A stretch of DNA of 64,000 nt from Sphingomonas gilva (GCF_003515075.1 NZ_QWLV01000006.1:124001-188000), one strand, 5' to 3'. Counted from the first letter of the stretch, positions 44,854 to 56,326 are shown. The notes: generated from the letters alone by a model not told the origin. Made by a program: numbers and translations.

Positions 44854-45137
44854 ATGTCCGTAGATACCGCAACCGTCCGCAAGATCGCGAGCCTGGCGCG
44901 CATCCGCATCGACGACGCCCAGGCGGAGGCGCTCGCGCCCGAGCTCAACAACATCCTCGGCTGGATCGAGCAGCTGGGCGAGGTCGATGTTTCCGGGGTC
45001 GAGCCGATGACCGCCGTCATCCCCAATCATCTGCGCCTGCGCGACGACGTGGTGACCGACGGCAATGTCCGCGACAAGGTGCTGGCGAATGCGCCCCAGG
45101 CGGAGCACGGCTTCTTCACCGTGCCCAAGGTGATCGA

Positions 45138-45141
<4 letters not shown>
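44854..45141 (+). CDS. gatC: Asp/Glu-tRNA(Asn/Gln) amidotransferase subunit C
   Basis: 95 aa. Small GatCAB subunit stabilising GatA/Gat[41 protein letters not shown] and a C-terminal [11 protein letters not shown]. Overlaps gatA by ATGA. The complex amidates mischarged Glu-tRNA(Gln) and Asp-tRNA(Asn) in bacteria lacking GlnRS or AsnRS. Confidence 0.97.
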
Positions 45142-46625
<1,484 letters not shown>

Positions 46626-46638
46626 TTGATCTTGAACC

Positions 46639-46887
46639 CTAGCCGATCACGTCATCCTCGCGCGGCGGAACGCCGCGCTTGCGGGACATGATCTCATCGA
46701 ATTTTTCGAGATTCATGCGCTCATAACGCTCTTCAAAAAAGCGCGCGCTTTCGAGTGCGGAAAGCTTCTCGGCCACCGCCGTCGCCATGAATTGGTTCAT
46801 GCTAATGCCGTCCTGCTTCGCATAGCGTTCTACCGCCTGCTTGATCGATCGCGGCAAGCGAAGTTGATAAATTGCCGGTGTCGTCAT
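46639..46887 (-). CDS. Ribbon-helix-helix antitoxin
   Basis: 82 aa. The N-terminal IYQLRLPRSIKQAVERYAKQ and DGISMNQFMATAVAEKLSAL are a clear RHH (Arc/MetJ-type) DNA-binding and dimerisation module. The acidic tail (FFEERYERMNLEKFDEIMSR) would bind the toxin. Start overlaps the stop of the PIN gene (ATGA), so the toxin gene comes first, the less usual order. Likely represses the operon through the palindrome at 47307-47319. Confidence 0.85.
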   Translation of the reverse strand: MTTPAIYQLRLPRSIKQAVERYAKQDGISMNQFMATAVAEKLSALESARFFEERYERMNLEKFDEIMSRKRGVPPREDDVIG

Positions 46888-47303
46888 CTTACCTTCTCCA
46901 AAGCTTCATGCGGCAGCCAGCATCCCAGGTTGAAGTCTGCGGGTGCGGAACCGAAATCTCTGCGGTTGAATGTCACAATTGCATCGGCGCCCGAATTCAG
47001 GGCGGCTTCGAGCACCATCTCATCAGCCGGATCACGGATGAGCGGGCGATAAAGATAATAGACCCTGGTCCATTCCGCCACTCCGACCAACAGGTCGAGG
47101 AGCGCTTGAACTTCGCCTGCGTTGAGTTCGGCGGCGTCCAGATGGTCGGGCAATGTTGCGACGGCTTCATATTCAAGCAACAGAGGCACGCTTACGACAG
47201 GTCGAAATGCGCCGTGTCTGGCCAGTCTCAGCAGTTCCGCAGATGCTCCCGTTGGACTGCGGATACCCGCGACAACAACATCGGTATCGAGCACGAGATT
47301 CAT
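46884..47303 (-). CDS. PIN-domain toxin (putative toxin-antitoxin RNase)
   Basis: 139 aa. N-terminal MNLVLDTDVVVAGIRSPTGA has the first PIN aspartate; RDPADEMVLEAALNSGADAI and VTFNRRDF carry the later acidic residues. This is the COG1569-type PIN protein, a predicted RNA-cleaving toxin. The start at 47303 matches the family N-terminus; an upstream extension to 47537 would overlap gatB antisense and is Arg/Pro-rich. The predicted promoter leaves little or no 5' leader. Confidence 0.87.
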   Translation of the reverse strand: MNLVLDTDVVVAGIRSPTGASAELLRLARHGAFRPVVSVPLLLEYEAVATLPDHLDAAELNAGEVQALLDLLVGVAEWTRVYYLYRPLIRDPADEMVLEAALNSGADAIVTFNRRDFGSAPADFNLGCWLPHEALEKVR

Positions 47304-47306
47304 ACC

Positions 47307-47339
47307 ACATATGATATGTTTATCTTGACGAGCCGGCAA
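47307..47339 (-). promoter_or_regulatory. Toxin-antitoxin promoter with overlapping palindromic operator
   Basis: On the minus strand: -35 TTGCCG (47334-47339), 17-base spacer, -10 TATCAT (47311-47316). A 13-base palindrome ACATATCATATGT (47307-47319) covers the -10. Only seven bases separate the -10 from the toxin ATG, so transcription would begin at or next to the start codon. This fits autorepression by the RHH antitoxin. Confidence 0.6.
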
Positions 47340-47386
47340 GCGATTGAATAGGGCGATCAGGCGAAATTCAAGTCTGAGACCGACGA

Positions 47387-48889
47387 ATGACCGACACAGC
47401 ATACCGCATCCAGGGCGCAACCGGCGAGTGGGAGGTCGTGATCGGCCTTGAGGTCCATGCGCAGGTGACGTCGAAGGCCAAATTGTTCTCCGGCGCTGCG
47501 ACCGATTTCGGGGCGGAGCCCAATACGCAGGTGTCACTCGTTGACGCCGCGATGCCGGGCATGCTGCCGGTGCCCAACAGGGAATGCGTGCGGCAGGCGG
47601 TGCGCACGGGCATGGCGATCGACGCCGAGATCAATCGCTGGTCGCGGTTCGACCGGAAGAATTATTTCTACGCCGATCTGCCCCAGGGCTATCAGATCAG
47701 CCAGCTCTACCACCCGATCGTGGGCGAGGGGCGGATCGCGATCAGCCTGGACGAGAAGGACCCCGACGCCGCGACCAAGGAGATCGGCATCGAGCGCATC
47801 CATATCGAACAGGATGCGGGCAAGCTGATGCACGATCAGCATCCGACGCGCAGCTATGTCGACCTCAACCGCTCGGGCGTCGCGCTGATGGAGATCGTCA
47901 GCCGGCCGGACATGCGCTCTCCCGCCGAGGCAGGGGCTTATGTCCGGAAGCTGAGATCGATCCTGCGCTATGTCGGCTCGTGCGACGGCAATATGGAGGA
48001 AGGGTCGATGCGCGCCGACGTCAATGTCAGCGTGCGCAAGCCGGGCGATCCGTTCGGCACGCGGACCGAGACCAAGAATGTGAACTCGGTGCGCTTCGTC
48101 ATGGCGGCGATCGAGCATGAGGCGCGCCGCCAGGTCGAGGTGCTGGAGGACGGCGGCACGATCGTCCAGGAGACGCGGCTGTTCGATCCCGACAAGGGCG
48201 TGACTCGATCGATGCGGTCCAAGGAGGATGCGCACGATTACCGCTATTTCCCCGATCCCGACCTGCTGCCGCTCGAGCTGGACGACGCGTTCCTGGAGGA
48301 ATGCCGCCAGTCGCTGCCCGAGCTGCCCGACGCCAAGCGGCGGCGGTACGAGGAGGCGCTGGGCCTTTCCGCCTACAACGCCGCGGTGCTGACCGCCGAG
48401 GCCGAGACCGCGCGCTGGTTCGAGGCGCTGCTCGCCGAAGGCGCGCGCATCCAGGGCAAGGGCGAGGCGGAAGTGGCCAAGGCCTCGGCCAACTGGCTGC
48501 TGTCCGATCTGTTCGGCGCATTGAACCGGCTGGGCAAGGATCTGGACGACAGCCCGGTCTCGCCGCTCAAGGGCGCGGAACTGCTGGCGCTGGTCGCCGA
48601 CGGCACGATTTCGGGCACGCTCGGCAAGCAGGTGTTCGAGATCATGCTGGAGACCGGCGACGGCGCGGAGCAGATCGTCGAGGAACGCGGCCTCAAGCAG
48701 ACCAGCGACACCGGCGCGATCGAGGCGGAGATCGCCAAGGTGCTCGACGCCAACCCCGACAAGGTGGCCGAGTATCGTGGCGGCAAGGACAAGCTGTTCG
48801 GCTTCTTCGTCGGCCAGACGATGCGCGCGATGGCCGGCAAGGCCAACCCGGCCGTGGTCAACGAGCTGCTGAAGAAGGCGCTGGGCTGA
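47387..48889 (+). CDS. gatB: Asp/Glu-tRNA(Asn/Gln) amidotransferase subunit B
   Basis: 500 aa. [40 protein letters not shown], and a C-terminal YqeY-like tRNA-binding tail ([20 protein letters not shown]) are definitive. GatB activates the mischarged tRNA for amidation. Because the TA pair separates it from gatA by about 760 bases, it probably needs its own promoter; TTGACG at 47325-47330 with a poor -10 17 bases on is the only candidate seen, and it would overlap the TA promoter. Confidence 0.98.
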   Translation: MTDTAYRIQGATGEWEVVIGLEVHAQVTSKAKLFSGAATDFGAEPNTQVSLVDAAMPGMLPVPNRECVRQAVRTGMAIDAEINRWSRFDRKNYFYADLPQGYQISQLYHPIVGEGRIAISLDEKDPDAATKEIGIERIHIEQDAGKLMHDQHPTRSYVDLNRSGVALMEIVSRPDMRSPAEAGAYVRKLRSILRYVGSCDGNMEEGSMRADVNVSVRKPGDPFGTRTETKNVNSVRFVMAAIEHEARRQVEVLEDGGTIVQETRLFDPDKGVTRSMRSKEDAHDYRYFPDPDLLPLELDDAFLEECRQSLPELPDAKRRRYEEALGLSAYNAAVLTAEAETARWFEALLAEGARIQGKGEAEVAKASANWLLSDLFGALNRLGKDLDDSPVSPLKGAELLALVADGTISGTLGKQVFEIMLETGDGAEQIVEERGLKQTSDTGAIEAEIAKVLDANPDKVAEYRGGKDKLFGFFVGQTMRAMAGKANPAVVNELLKKALG

Positions 48890-48984
48890 CGCGACTTGCG
48901 CGAGGACGCGCGGCGGATAGTATCGAAGCAGGAGACGAATCGGGGGCGGTTCGATCCATTCGGGGGAGCATGGCCGGGGGGCTT

Positions 48985-49590
48985 ATGAAGAGATCGGTAT
49001 TCGCGGCTGCGTGCGCGATGGCGTGCGTCGGTTCGGTCGTGCAGGCACAAACCGCGGGGGCGGTGATCGCCGAGAGCGCATCACCCTTTGCGGCTGCGAC
49101 CATCAGCAACACGGATGCGGCGAGCGTGACCATGCCGGCGCTCACCTTCGAGCCGGAAGGCGACGAGGCGAAAGACTTCGACAAATATTATTACTTCCAT
49201 CGCGCGGAGACCGACTTCGCCACCGCCTATGCCGATATCAGCGAATGCGATGGCTATGCCAGCGGCCTTTCAAGCGGGATGGGGTATACGCAGGTGCCCT
49301 ATCCCTATGCCGGCACGCTGGGCGGCGCGATTGGCGGCGCACTCGGCAATGCCATTGCGGACGCGATCTTCGGTTCGGGCGAACGCCGCCGCGTCCGACG
49401 GATGAACATGCGGGCATGCATGCATTTCAAGGGGTATGACCGGTATGGTCTGCCCAAGGCCTTCTGGGAAAAGTTCAATTTCGAGGAAGGTATGGGATCG
49501 GTCGAGCCCAAGCGCCGCGTCGCTATGCTGCGTCAGCAGGCGCTGGTTGCGGCGACCGCATTGCCCGTCGGGAAGGCTTTGGGGCAATGA
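48985..49590 (+). CDS. Exported glycine-zipper protein of unknown function
   Basis: 201 aa. Signal peptide (MKRSVFAAACAMACVGSVVQ, cleavage near AQA/QT). A middle aromatic/acidic region (KDFDKYYYFHRAETDFATAY) is followed by a glycine zipper (GTLGGAIGGALGNAIADAIF) and a basic stretch. Glycine zippers often mediate membrane insertion or oligomerisation. Start uncertain: an ATG at 48970 follows GGGGGAG too closely, while 48985 follows GGGGGG. Overlaps the next exported gene by ATGA, so the two probably act together. Confidence 0.75.
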   Translation: MKRSVFAAACAMACVGSVVQAQTAGAVIAESASPFAAATISNTDAASVTMPALTFEPEGDEAKDFDKYYYFHRAETDFATAYADISECDGYASGLSSGMGYTQVPYPYAGTLGGAIGGALGNAIADAIFGSGERRRVRRMNMRACMHFKGYDRYGLPKAFWEKFNFEEGMGSVEPKRRVAMLRQQALVAATALPVGKALGQ

Positions 49591-50462
49591 AGCGCATCGC
49601 AATCGTCGTGGCCATAGCCGCCGCCTTCACTGCTTCGGCGGCGCCGGCGCAAGACCATGTCTTTGTCGAGGCGAAGCCGGTCAAGGATAAGCCCACGATC
49701 GCGCTGTCGCCGGACCGCGCCTACATTATGATACGCGCCGAAGACCAGACGGCGTTCATGTTCATGAAGGATCCCGATCCCGAGGATCAGGCCGAATACG
49801 ACCGGTTGCGCGCCGAAGCCTATGCCGAGGAACGTGAGCGCTACACCAAGAAGCTCGCAAGATATGAGCGCGACATGGCTGCCCATGACAAGGCGGGGGC
49901 AGGCGCGATGCGCGCGCCTCCAAAAAAACCGGACGAACTGACGGAAGCGAACTTTGCCTTCACGCCGTTTCCTCTGATTGCACAGGTCGCGGTGGGGCCG
50001 GTGAACAGGCTGAGCAAGGCAAAGGGCAATTCCGTGTATCTTACGGAAGTCACCCCAGGGACCTATCGTCTGTACGGACCGGTGATGGAGGGGCCACAGG
50101 GCATGGCCGGCATGTGCTTCTGCATGGGCAGCGTCCGATTCACTGCCAGGGCGGGTCAGGTCACCGATTTGGGTAAGGCTGTCTTGCTGCCCTTGCCGAC
50201 GGTGCCGGCCGGCGACTCTTCCTTTCCTAAGGTGATCGGCTATGGAATAGAGCCGGCGACGCCTGCCATGCCTGTCGATCCACGTCTGTCCAGCGCTACG
50301 ATTGAACCTGCGGCATACCGCCCCGCCGGCAAGCTGCCAAATTTCTTCGGGCTACCGATAGGCCGACTGCAGCCAATTCCCGGCGTCTTTGCTTATGACC
50401 GGGACAGGGTCATCGATCTGACGGGCGATCAGGCTGGCGCTTCGGCCCCGGGCGCGAACTAA
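49587..50462 (+). CDS. Exported protein of unknown function, coupled to the glycine-zipper protein
   Basis: 291 aa. Signal peptide MKRIAIVVAIAAAFTASAAP; mature part starts near AQDHVFVEAK. A helical charged stretch (EYDRLRAEAYAEERERYTKK) is followed by a beta-rich region (VYLTEVTPGTYRLYGPVMEG, MCFCMGSVRFTARAG) reminiscent of DUF2846-type periplasmic proteins, though not close enough to assign. Codons near the 3' end are less GC-rich than neighbours. Pairing by ATGA overlap suggests a two-protein envelope unit. Confidence 0.75.
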   Translation: MKRIAIVVAIAAAFTASAAPAQDHVFVEAKPVKDKPTIALSPDRAYIMIRAEDQTAFMFMKDPDPEDQAEYDRLRAEAYAEERERYTKKLARYERDMAAHDKAGAGAMRAPPKKPDELTEANFAFTPFPLIAQVAVGPVNRLSKAKGNSVYLTEVTPGTYRLYGPVMEGPQGMAGMCFCMGSVRFTARAGQVTDLGKAVLLPLPTVPAGDSSFPKVIGYGIEPATPAMPVDPRLSSATIEPAAYRPAGKLPNFFGLPIGRLQPIPGVFAYDRDRVIDLTGDQAGASAPGAN

Positions 50463-50468
50463 TCTGCC

Positions 50469-50684
50469 TCAGCCATCCCCGGTCGGCGATCCCGGCGCGA
50501 CGTCCTGGTTCTTGACCACGCCGGCGGTGCCGCCGACGCCGTCCTCCGCGCCGGCGTCCTCCAAGGGCGATGTCTCGTCGCCGCCCTGGGCGCGCTCCGC
50601 ATCGTCCTTGCGGCTTTCGACGACCTGCTGGATATCGCTGCGGGGATCGTCGTCCCGATCCTCGGGTCCGCGCCGGCCGCTCAT
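50469..50684 (-). CDS. Small acidic disordered protein
   Basis: 71 aa, composed mainly of Asp, Glu, Gly and Arg, with no hydrophobic core: predicted disordered. Includes DIQQVVESRKDDAERAQGGD. Its ATG overlaps the stop of the 56-aa gene upstream (ATGA), so it is translationally coupled to it. Function unknown; small acidic paired genes like this may be stress-related, which is only a guess. Confidence 0.6.
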   Translation of the reverse strand: MSGRRGPEDRDDDPRSDIQQVVESRKDDAERAQGGDETSPLEDAGAEDGVGGTAGVVKNQDVAPGSPTGDG

Positions 50685-50851
50685 GCGGCTTCTCCCGGCG
50701 GCGGGGTCTCGATCGGGCCCTGATCGGGCGAGGGATCGTCGATCGGTGCGGGATTGTCCTGATCGGGGGTGGGCGGGATGATCTCGTCGGGCGTGCTGCC
50801 GGGGGACAGCGGATCGCCGCCGGGGTCCGGATTATTAGGTACGCTGGCCAT
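50681..50851 (-). CDS. Very small Pro/Asp-rich protein
   Basis: 56 aa. Begins MASVPNNPDPGGDPLSPGST and continues with Asp-Pro-rich near-repeats (PDQDNPAPIDDPSPDQGPIE). The start is supported by an excellent AGGAGAT ribosome-binding site 6 bases upstream, stronger than at most genes here, and by the ATGA overlap with the next gene. Probably disordered; function unknown. Confidence 0.6.
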   Translation of the reverse strand: MASVPNNPDPGGDPLSPGSTPDEIIPPTPDQDNPAPIDDPSPDQGPIETPPPGEAA

Positions 50852-50909
50852 CACATATCTCCTTTGGCCCTCTTCAACGCGTCAGTCGCCGCCCGGCTCC
50901 ACCGCTCGC

Positions 50910-50937
50910 TTGCCCTTCGCCCGCGCCCTGCTATAGA
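50910..50937 (+). promoter_or_regulatory. tRNA-Leu promoter
   Basis: TTGCCC (50910-50915), 16-base spacer, TATAGA (50932-50937), 24 bases before the tRNA. Confidence 0.5.
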
Positions 50938-50961
50938 CCGCCGCCGACCGGCGGTGTCCAA

Positions 50962-51046
50962 GCGGGCGTGGCGGAACTGGTAGACGCGCCAGATTTAGGT
51001 TCTGGTATCGCAAGATGTGGGGGTTCGAGTCCCTTCGCCCGCACCA
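50962..51046 (+). tRNA. tRNA-Leu (anticodon UAG)
   Basis: 85 nt class II tRNA with encoded CCA. Acceptor GCGGGCG pairs with CGCCCGC; D-arm GCGGAACTGGTAGACGC; anticodon stem CCAGA/TCTGG with loop TTTAGGT; variable arm; T-loop GTTCGAGTC. Reads CUA (and CUG) codons. Directly precedes the trigger factor gene. Confidence 0.97.
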
Positions 51047-51109
51047 GTTTTCCGAAGCGGAAGCTGGGGCACCCGAAATTCTCTTCCGATTAAAGGCATC
51101 GAACGAGCA

Positions 51110-52750
51110 ATGCAGACTGTCGAGACGTTGAACGAGGGCCTGAAGCGCGCCTATACGCTCACCATCACCGCCAAGGAGATCGACGGCAAGGTCGACGCCG
51201 AGCTGAAGCGCGTCGCGCCGCAGGTGCGCATGCCCGGCTTCCGCCCCGGCAAGGTGCCCGCCAACCTCGTCAAGAAGATGCACGGCCCGGCGCTGATGCA
51301 GGACGCGCTCAACAGCTCGATCCAGGAAGGCGTGCAGAAGCTGATGGCCGACAACAAGCTGCGTCCCGCGATGCAGCCCTCGGTCGAGCTGGGCGAGGGC
51401 TATGAGCCCGGCAAGAATGCCGAGGTGAAGGTCGAGCTGGAAGTGCTGCCGCAGGTGCCGGCGCCCAAGATCGAGGAGCTGAAGCTCGAGCGGCTGACCG
51501 CGCCGGTCGACGACACCGCGGTCGACACGCAGATCGCGCGGATCGCCGAGGGCCAGACCCAGTATGACGACGCGCCCAAGGCCCATAAGGCCAAGGAAGG
51601 CGACCTGGTGGTGATGGATTTCACCGGCAAGGTCGACGGCGTCGCATTCGAGGGCGGCACGGGCACGGACATGTCGGTGGCGATCGGTTCCGGCCGCCTG
51701 ATCCCGGGCTTCGAGGACCAGCTGGTCGGCGTCAAGACCGGCGACGAGAAGCAGATCAAGGTCACTTTCCCGGCGGATTACGGCGCGAAGGATCTGGCCG
51801 GCAAGGACGCGACCTTCGATCTGGTGATCAAGCAGGTGAAGCTGCCCGGCGACACCAGGATCGACGATGCCTTCGCCAAGTCTCTGGGCCTCGAAAGCCT
51901 CGACAAGCTCAAGGAGCTGATCCGCGGGCAGATCGAGCAGGAGCATAACGGGCTCACCCGCACGCACATGAAGCGCAAGCTGCTCGATCAGCTGGCCGAG
52001 GGCCATGATTTCGACGTGCCGCCGTCTATGGTGGAGGCCGAGTTCAACCAGATCTGGGCGCAGCTGGAGCATGAGGCGAGCCATGAGGCCGACCCGGCCG
52101 CTGCGATGAAGGAGATGGAGGCCGAGCGCGACGATTACCGCAAGATCGCCGAACGCCGCGTGCGGCTGGGCCTGCTCCTTTCCGAGATCGGCCAGGCCAA
52201 CGGCGTCGAGGTCAGCCAGCAGGAGATGAACCGGCTGATCATGCAGGCCGCGCAGCAATATCGCGGCGAGGAGCAGCAGCGCTTCATCCAGTACGTCCAG
52301 CAGGAGCCGATGGCCGCAGCCCAGCTGCGCGCGCCCCTCTACGAGGACAAGGTGGTCGATTTCCTGTTCGGCAAGGCGGAGATCAGCGACCGCGAGGTCG
52401 CCCGCGCCGATCTGGAAGCGGCGATCGAATCCGAGGACGGCCACGTCCACGGGCCGGGCTGCGGGCACGATCACGATCATGACGAAAAGTCCAAGGCGAA
52501 GAAGGCGGCGGCGAAGAAGCCCGCCAAGTCCGAAGCCGTGACCGAAGAAGCGAAGCCCGCCGCGAAGAAGGCTCCCGCCAAGAAGGCGGAAGCGGCCGAA
52601 GCCAAGCCGGCGCCGGTGAAGAAGGCCGAGGCGGCCGAAGCCAAGCCCGCAGCGGCCAAGAAGGCGCCCGCGAAGAAGGACGCGCCTGCGAAGGAGACCG
52701 CGCCCGCCAAGAAGGCTCCGGCCAAGAAGCCGGCCGCCAAGAAGGCGTAA
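51110..52750 (+). CDS. tig: Trigger factor (ribosome-associated chaperone, PPIase) with extended tail
   Basis: 546 aa, about 100 longer than typical. Ribosome-binding motif GFRPGKVP (FRK-type loop), the FKBP-like PPIase domain (EGDLVVMDFTGKVDGVAFEG, LIPGFEDQLVGVKTGDEKQI) and the helical C-domain are intact. From about residue 445 an extra tail begins with a His-rich cluster (HVHGPGCGHDHDHDE), followed by ~85 residues of Lys/Ala/Pro repeats (AKKAPAKK, KKAEAAEAKPA). The tail resembles histone H1-like segments and could bind metal or nucleic acid. The ATG at 51110 fits the family; the upstream extension reads through the tRNA. Confidence 0.95.
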   Translation: MQTVETLNEGLKRAYTLTITAKEIDGKVDAELKRVAPQVRMPGFRPGKVPANLVKKMHGPALMQDALNSSIQEGVQKLMADNKLRPAMQPSVELGEGYEPGKNAEVKVELEVLPQVPAPKIEELKLERLTAPVDDTAVDTQIARIAEGQTQYDDAPKAHKAKEGDLVVMDFTGKVDGVAFEGGTGTDMSVAIGSGRLIPGFEDQLVGVKTGDEKQIKVTFPADYGAKDLAGKDATFDLVIKQVKLPGDTRIDDAFAKSLGLESLDKLKELIRGQIEQEHNGLTRTHMKRKLLDQLAEGHDFDVPPSMVEAEFNQIWAQLEHEASHEADPAAAMKEMEAERDDYRKIAERRVRLGLLLSEIGQANGVEVSQQEMNRLIMQAAQQYRGEEQQRFIQYVQQEPMAAAQLRAPLYEDKVVDFLFGKAEISDREVARADLEAAIESEDGHVHGPGCGHDHDHDEKSKAKKAAAKKPAKSEAVTEEAKPAAKKAPAKKAEAAEAKPAPVKKAEAAEAKPAAAKKAPAKKDAPAKETAPAKKAPAKKPAAKKA

Positions 52751-52786
52751 ACCTTCGTCCGCTAGGGACGGGGCAGGGGGTGTCGT

Positions 52787-53713
52787 TTGCGGATCGCGGT
52801 TCTTCTGCCCTGCTATAACGAGGAAGCCGCGATCGGGCAGACGGTCGCGGCGTTCCATGCCGCGCTGCCCCAGGCGAAGATCTACGTCTTCGACAACAAC
52901 AGCGGCGACCGGACCGTGTCGGTCGCGCGCGGCGCGGGGGCGATCGTTCGCGGCGAGCGGATGCAGGGCAAGGGCCATGTCGTGCGGCGGATGTTCGCCG
53001 ATATCGACGCCGACATCTATGTCATGGCCGACGGCGACGCGACCTATGACGCAGCGTCCGCGCCGAAGCTGATCGCGCGCATGCTCGACGAGCAGCTCGA
53101 CATGGTGGTCGGCGCGCGGGTGGATGACGACGTCGCCGCCTATCGCCGCGGGCACCGGTTCGGCAACCGGCTGATGACCGGCATCCTCGCGCAGCTGTTC
53201 GGCCGGAGTTTCAGCGATATCTTCTCGGGTTACCGGGTGTTTTCGCGACGCTTCGTGAAGAGTTTCCCGCTGCTTTCGGCAGGCTTCGAGATCGAGACCG
53301 AGATCAGCGTCCATGCGCTCGAACTCAGGATGCCGGTGGCGGAGATCGAGACGCCCTATTTCGCGCGGCCCGAGGGGTCCGAATCGAAGCTCAGCACCTA
53401 TGGCGACGGTTTCCGCATCCTGCGCACCATCGCCACGCTCTATCGCATCGAGCGGCCGCTGCTGTTCTTCGGCGTGCTGGCGGCGCTGCTGGCGCTGGCG
53501 GCGGTGATCCTCGCCATCCCGCTGATGCTGACCTATGCCGAGACCGGGCTGGTGCCGCGCTTCCCGACGGCCATCCTCGCCACCGGCCTGATGATCCTCG
53601 CGTCGCTGAGCTTCTTCGCCGGGCTGATCCTCGACACCGTGGTGCGCGGACGGCGCGAGGTGAAGCGGCTCGCCTATCTGGCGCATCCCGCGCCCGGCGC
53701 CGACACCCCTTGA
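52787..53713 (+). CDS. Family 2 glycosyltransferase, membrane-anchored
   Basis: 308 aa from a TTG start with AGGGGG 7 bases upstream. GT-A fold: RIAVLLPCYNEEAAIGQTVA, FDNNSGDRT and the metal-binding MADGDATYD (DxD-type). Two C-terminal membrane spans (LLFFGVLAALLALAAVILAI and TAILATGLMILASLSFFAGL) follow. Resembles polyprenyl-phosphate hexosyltransferases. It lies between tig and clpP, with the clpP heat-shock-like promoter overlapping its last codons. Confidence 0.9.
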   Translation: MRIAVLLPCYNEEAAIGQTVAAFHAALPQAKIYVFDNNSGDRTVSVARGAGAIVRGERMQGKGHVVRRMFADIDADIYVMADGDATYDAASAPKLIARMLDEQLDMVVGARVDDDVAAYRRGHRFGNRLMTGILAQLFGRSFSDIFSGYRVFSRRFVKSFPLLSAGFEIETEISVHALELRMPVAEIETPYFARPEGSESKLSTYGDGFRILRTIATLYRIERPLLFFGVLAALLALAAVILAIPLMLTYAETGLVPRFPTAILATGLMILASLSFFAGLILDTVVRGRREVKRLAYLAHPAPGADTP

Positions 53714-53737
53714 AGCGCGGCGCACGAACCGCGATGT
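53709..53737 (+). promoter_or_regulatory. Sigma-32-like heat-shock promoter before clpP
   Basis: CTTGAAG (53709-53715), 14-base spacer, CGCGATGT (53730-53737), against the E. coli sigma-32 consensus CTTGAAA-N11-16-CCCCATNT. Positioned 50 bases before the clpP ATG. Confidence 0.45.
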
Positions 53738-53787
53738 AGGGCCCGGGCGGCGCTCCCTTCGCGCCGTGGGCAAACCAGAGAGACTTT

Positions 53788-54438
53788 ATGCACCCGCTTC
53801 ACGATGCACTCGTTCCCATCGTCATCGAACAGTCGAACCGCGGCGAGCGCAGCTTCGACATCTTCTCGCGGCTGCTGCGCGAGCGCATCATCTTCGTGAC
53901 GGGCCAGGTCGAGGACCACATGGCCTCGCTGATCACCGCCCAGCTGCTCTTCCTCGAGTCCGAGAACCCGAAGAAGGACATCTACATGTACATCAACTCG
54001 CCGGGCGGCGTGGTGACGGCGGGCATGGCGATCCACGACACCATGCAGTATATTCGCCCGCGCGTCGGCACGGTGTGCATCGGCCAGGCGGCGTCGATGG
54101 GCAGCTTCCTGCTCGCCGCCGGCGAGCCGGGCATGCGCGTCGCGCTCAGCAATGCGCGAATCATGATCCACCAGCCTTCGGGCGGCGCGCAGGGCATGGC
54201 GACCGACATCGAGATCCAGGCCAGGGAAATCCTGCGCATCCGCCACCGGCTGAACGAGCTTTACGCGAAATATACCGGCCAGCCGCTGGAGGAGATCGAA
54301 AAAGCAATGGATCGCGACAAGTTCCTGTCGACCGACGAAGCCAAGGCGTTCGGCCTGATCGACGAGGTGTTCGACAAGCGGCCGAGCCCGGCGGACGATC
54401 CCGTCGGTCAGGCGGTGAACGGCGACAAGGCCGATTAG
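53788..54438 (+). CDS. clpP: ATP-dependent Clp protease proteolytic subunit
   Basis: 216 aa. Serine protease of the ClpXP machine. Active-site Ser103 in [14 protein letters not shown] and His128 in [29 protein letters not shown] is conserved. An AGAGAG element precedes the ATG. Followed 101 bases later by clpX, its ATPase partner. Confidence 0.98.
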   Translation: MHPLHDALVPIVIEQSNRGERSFDIFSRLLRERIIFVTGQVEDHMASLITAQLLFLESENPKKDIYMYINSPGGVVTAGMAIHDTMQYIRPRVGTVCIGQAASMGSFLLAAGEPGMRVALSNARIMIHQPSGGAQGMATDIEIQAREILRIRHRLNELYAKYTGQPLEEIEKAMDRDKFLSTDEAKAFGLIDEVFDKRPSPADDPVGQAVNGDKAD

Positions 54439-54539
54439 GCGGTAAAGATTTTAGGCAATTGCCGCTTAGGATGTTTGCGGGCTACCATGGTCCGCCACGA
54501 TGAGCTGTGCGCGGAGGCCCCGCGCCAAGGATGGATTGA

Positions 54540-55807
<1,268 letters not shown>

Positions 55808-55811
<4 letters not shown>

Positions 55812-56326
55812 CGGAGGTCGCGTTTGCCCCGGCGTGGCAGCACGGCCGGGGCCCGCTCGCTATCCTGCCCGGTCTGCTCTTTCGGAGCGATCGGCCCTAT
55901 CTGACCATCGCCCTGGCTTGGCTGCTGTCGATCGGCGGCAGCATGGCGCTGGGCGCGGCGATCGCGCTGATCGTTCCCGAAGCGGAGGCGCCTGAGCTCG
56001 GAAACAACATTGCCGTGGTGCTGATCGGCGTCGTCGTCCTCAGCCCGCTCATCGAATCGCTGATCATGGGCGGGGTGATCGACCTGCTGCTGCGCTGGCT
56101 GCGGCCCTGGCAGGCCGTGCTGGCGAGCGCGGCCGCATGGGGTGGCGTGCACAGCCTGATGGCCGCCACCTGGGGATTGGTCATCTGGTGGCCCTTCCTG
56201 ATCTTTTCGACCATATTCGTCACCTGGCGGCCGCGCGGCTTCTGGATCGCCATGCTGATGGCGGCGACCGTCCACGCCCTGCAGAACCTGTTTCCGGCCA
56301 TCGCCATCGTGCTGGGATTCGAATGA
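55808..56326 (+). CDS. CPBP-like membrane protein (degenerate glutamic-type protease family)
   Basis: 172 aa, with four or five hydrophobic segments. The CPBP/Abi motifs are partly kept: IESL where the family has EExxxR, then WGGVHSLMA and HALQNLF (H-x3-N). One Glu of the EE pair is missing, so protease activity is doubtful. The TTG start overlaps the clpX stop (TTGA) and the stop overlaps the antiporter start (ATGA), giving a clpX-CPBP-antiporter chain. Confidence 0.75.

Noticed and set aside
47304..47537. 78-residue N-terminal extension of the PIN protein
   Set aside because: Overlaps gatB antisense, is Arg/Pro-rich, and the PIN fold starts at the ATG at 47303.
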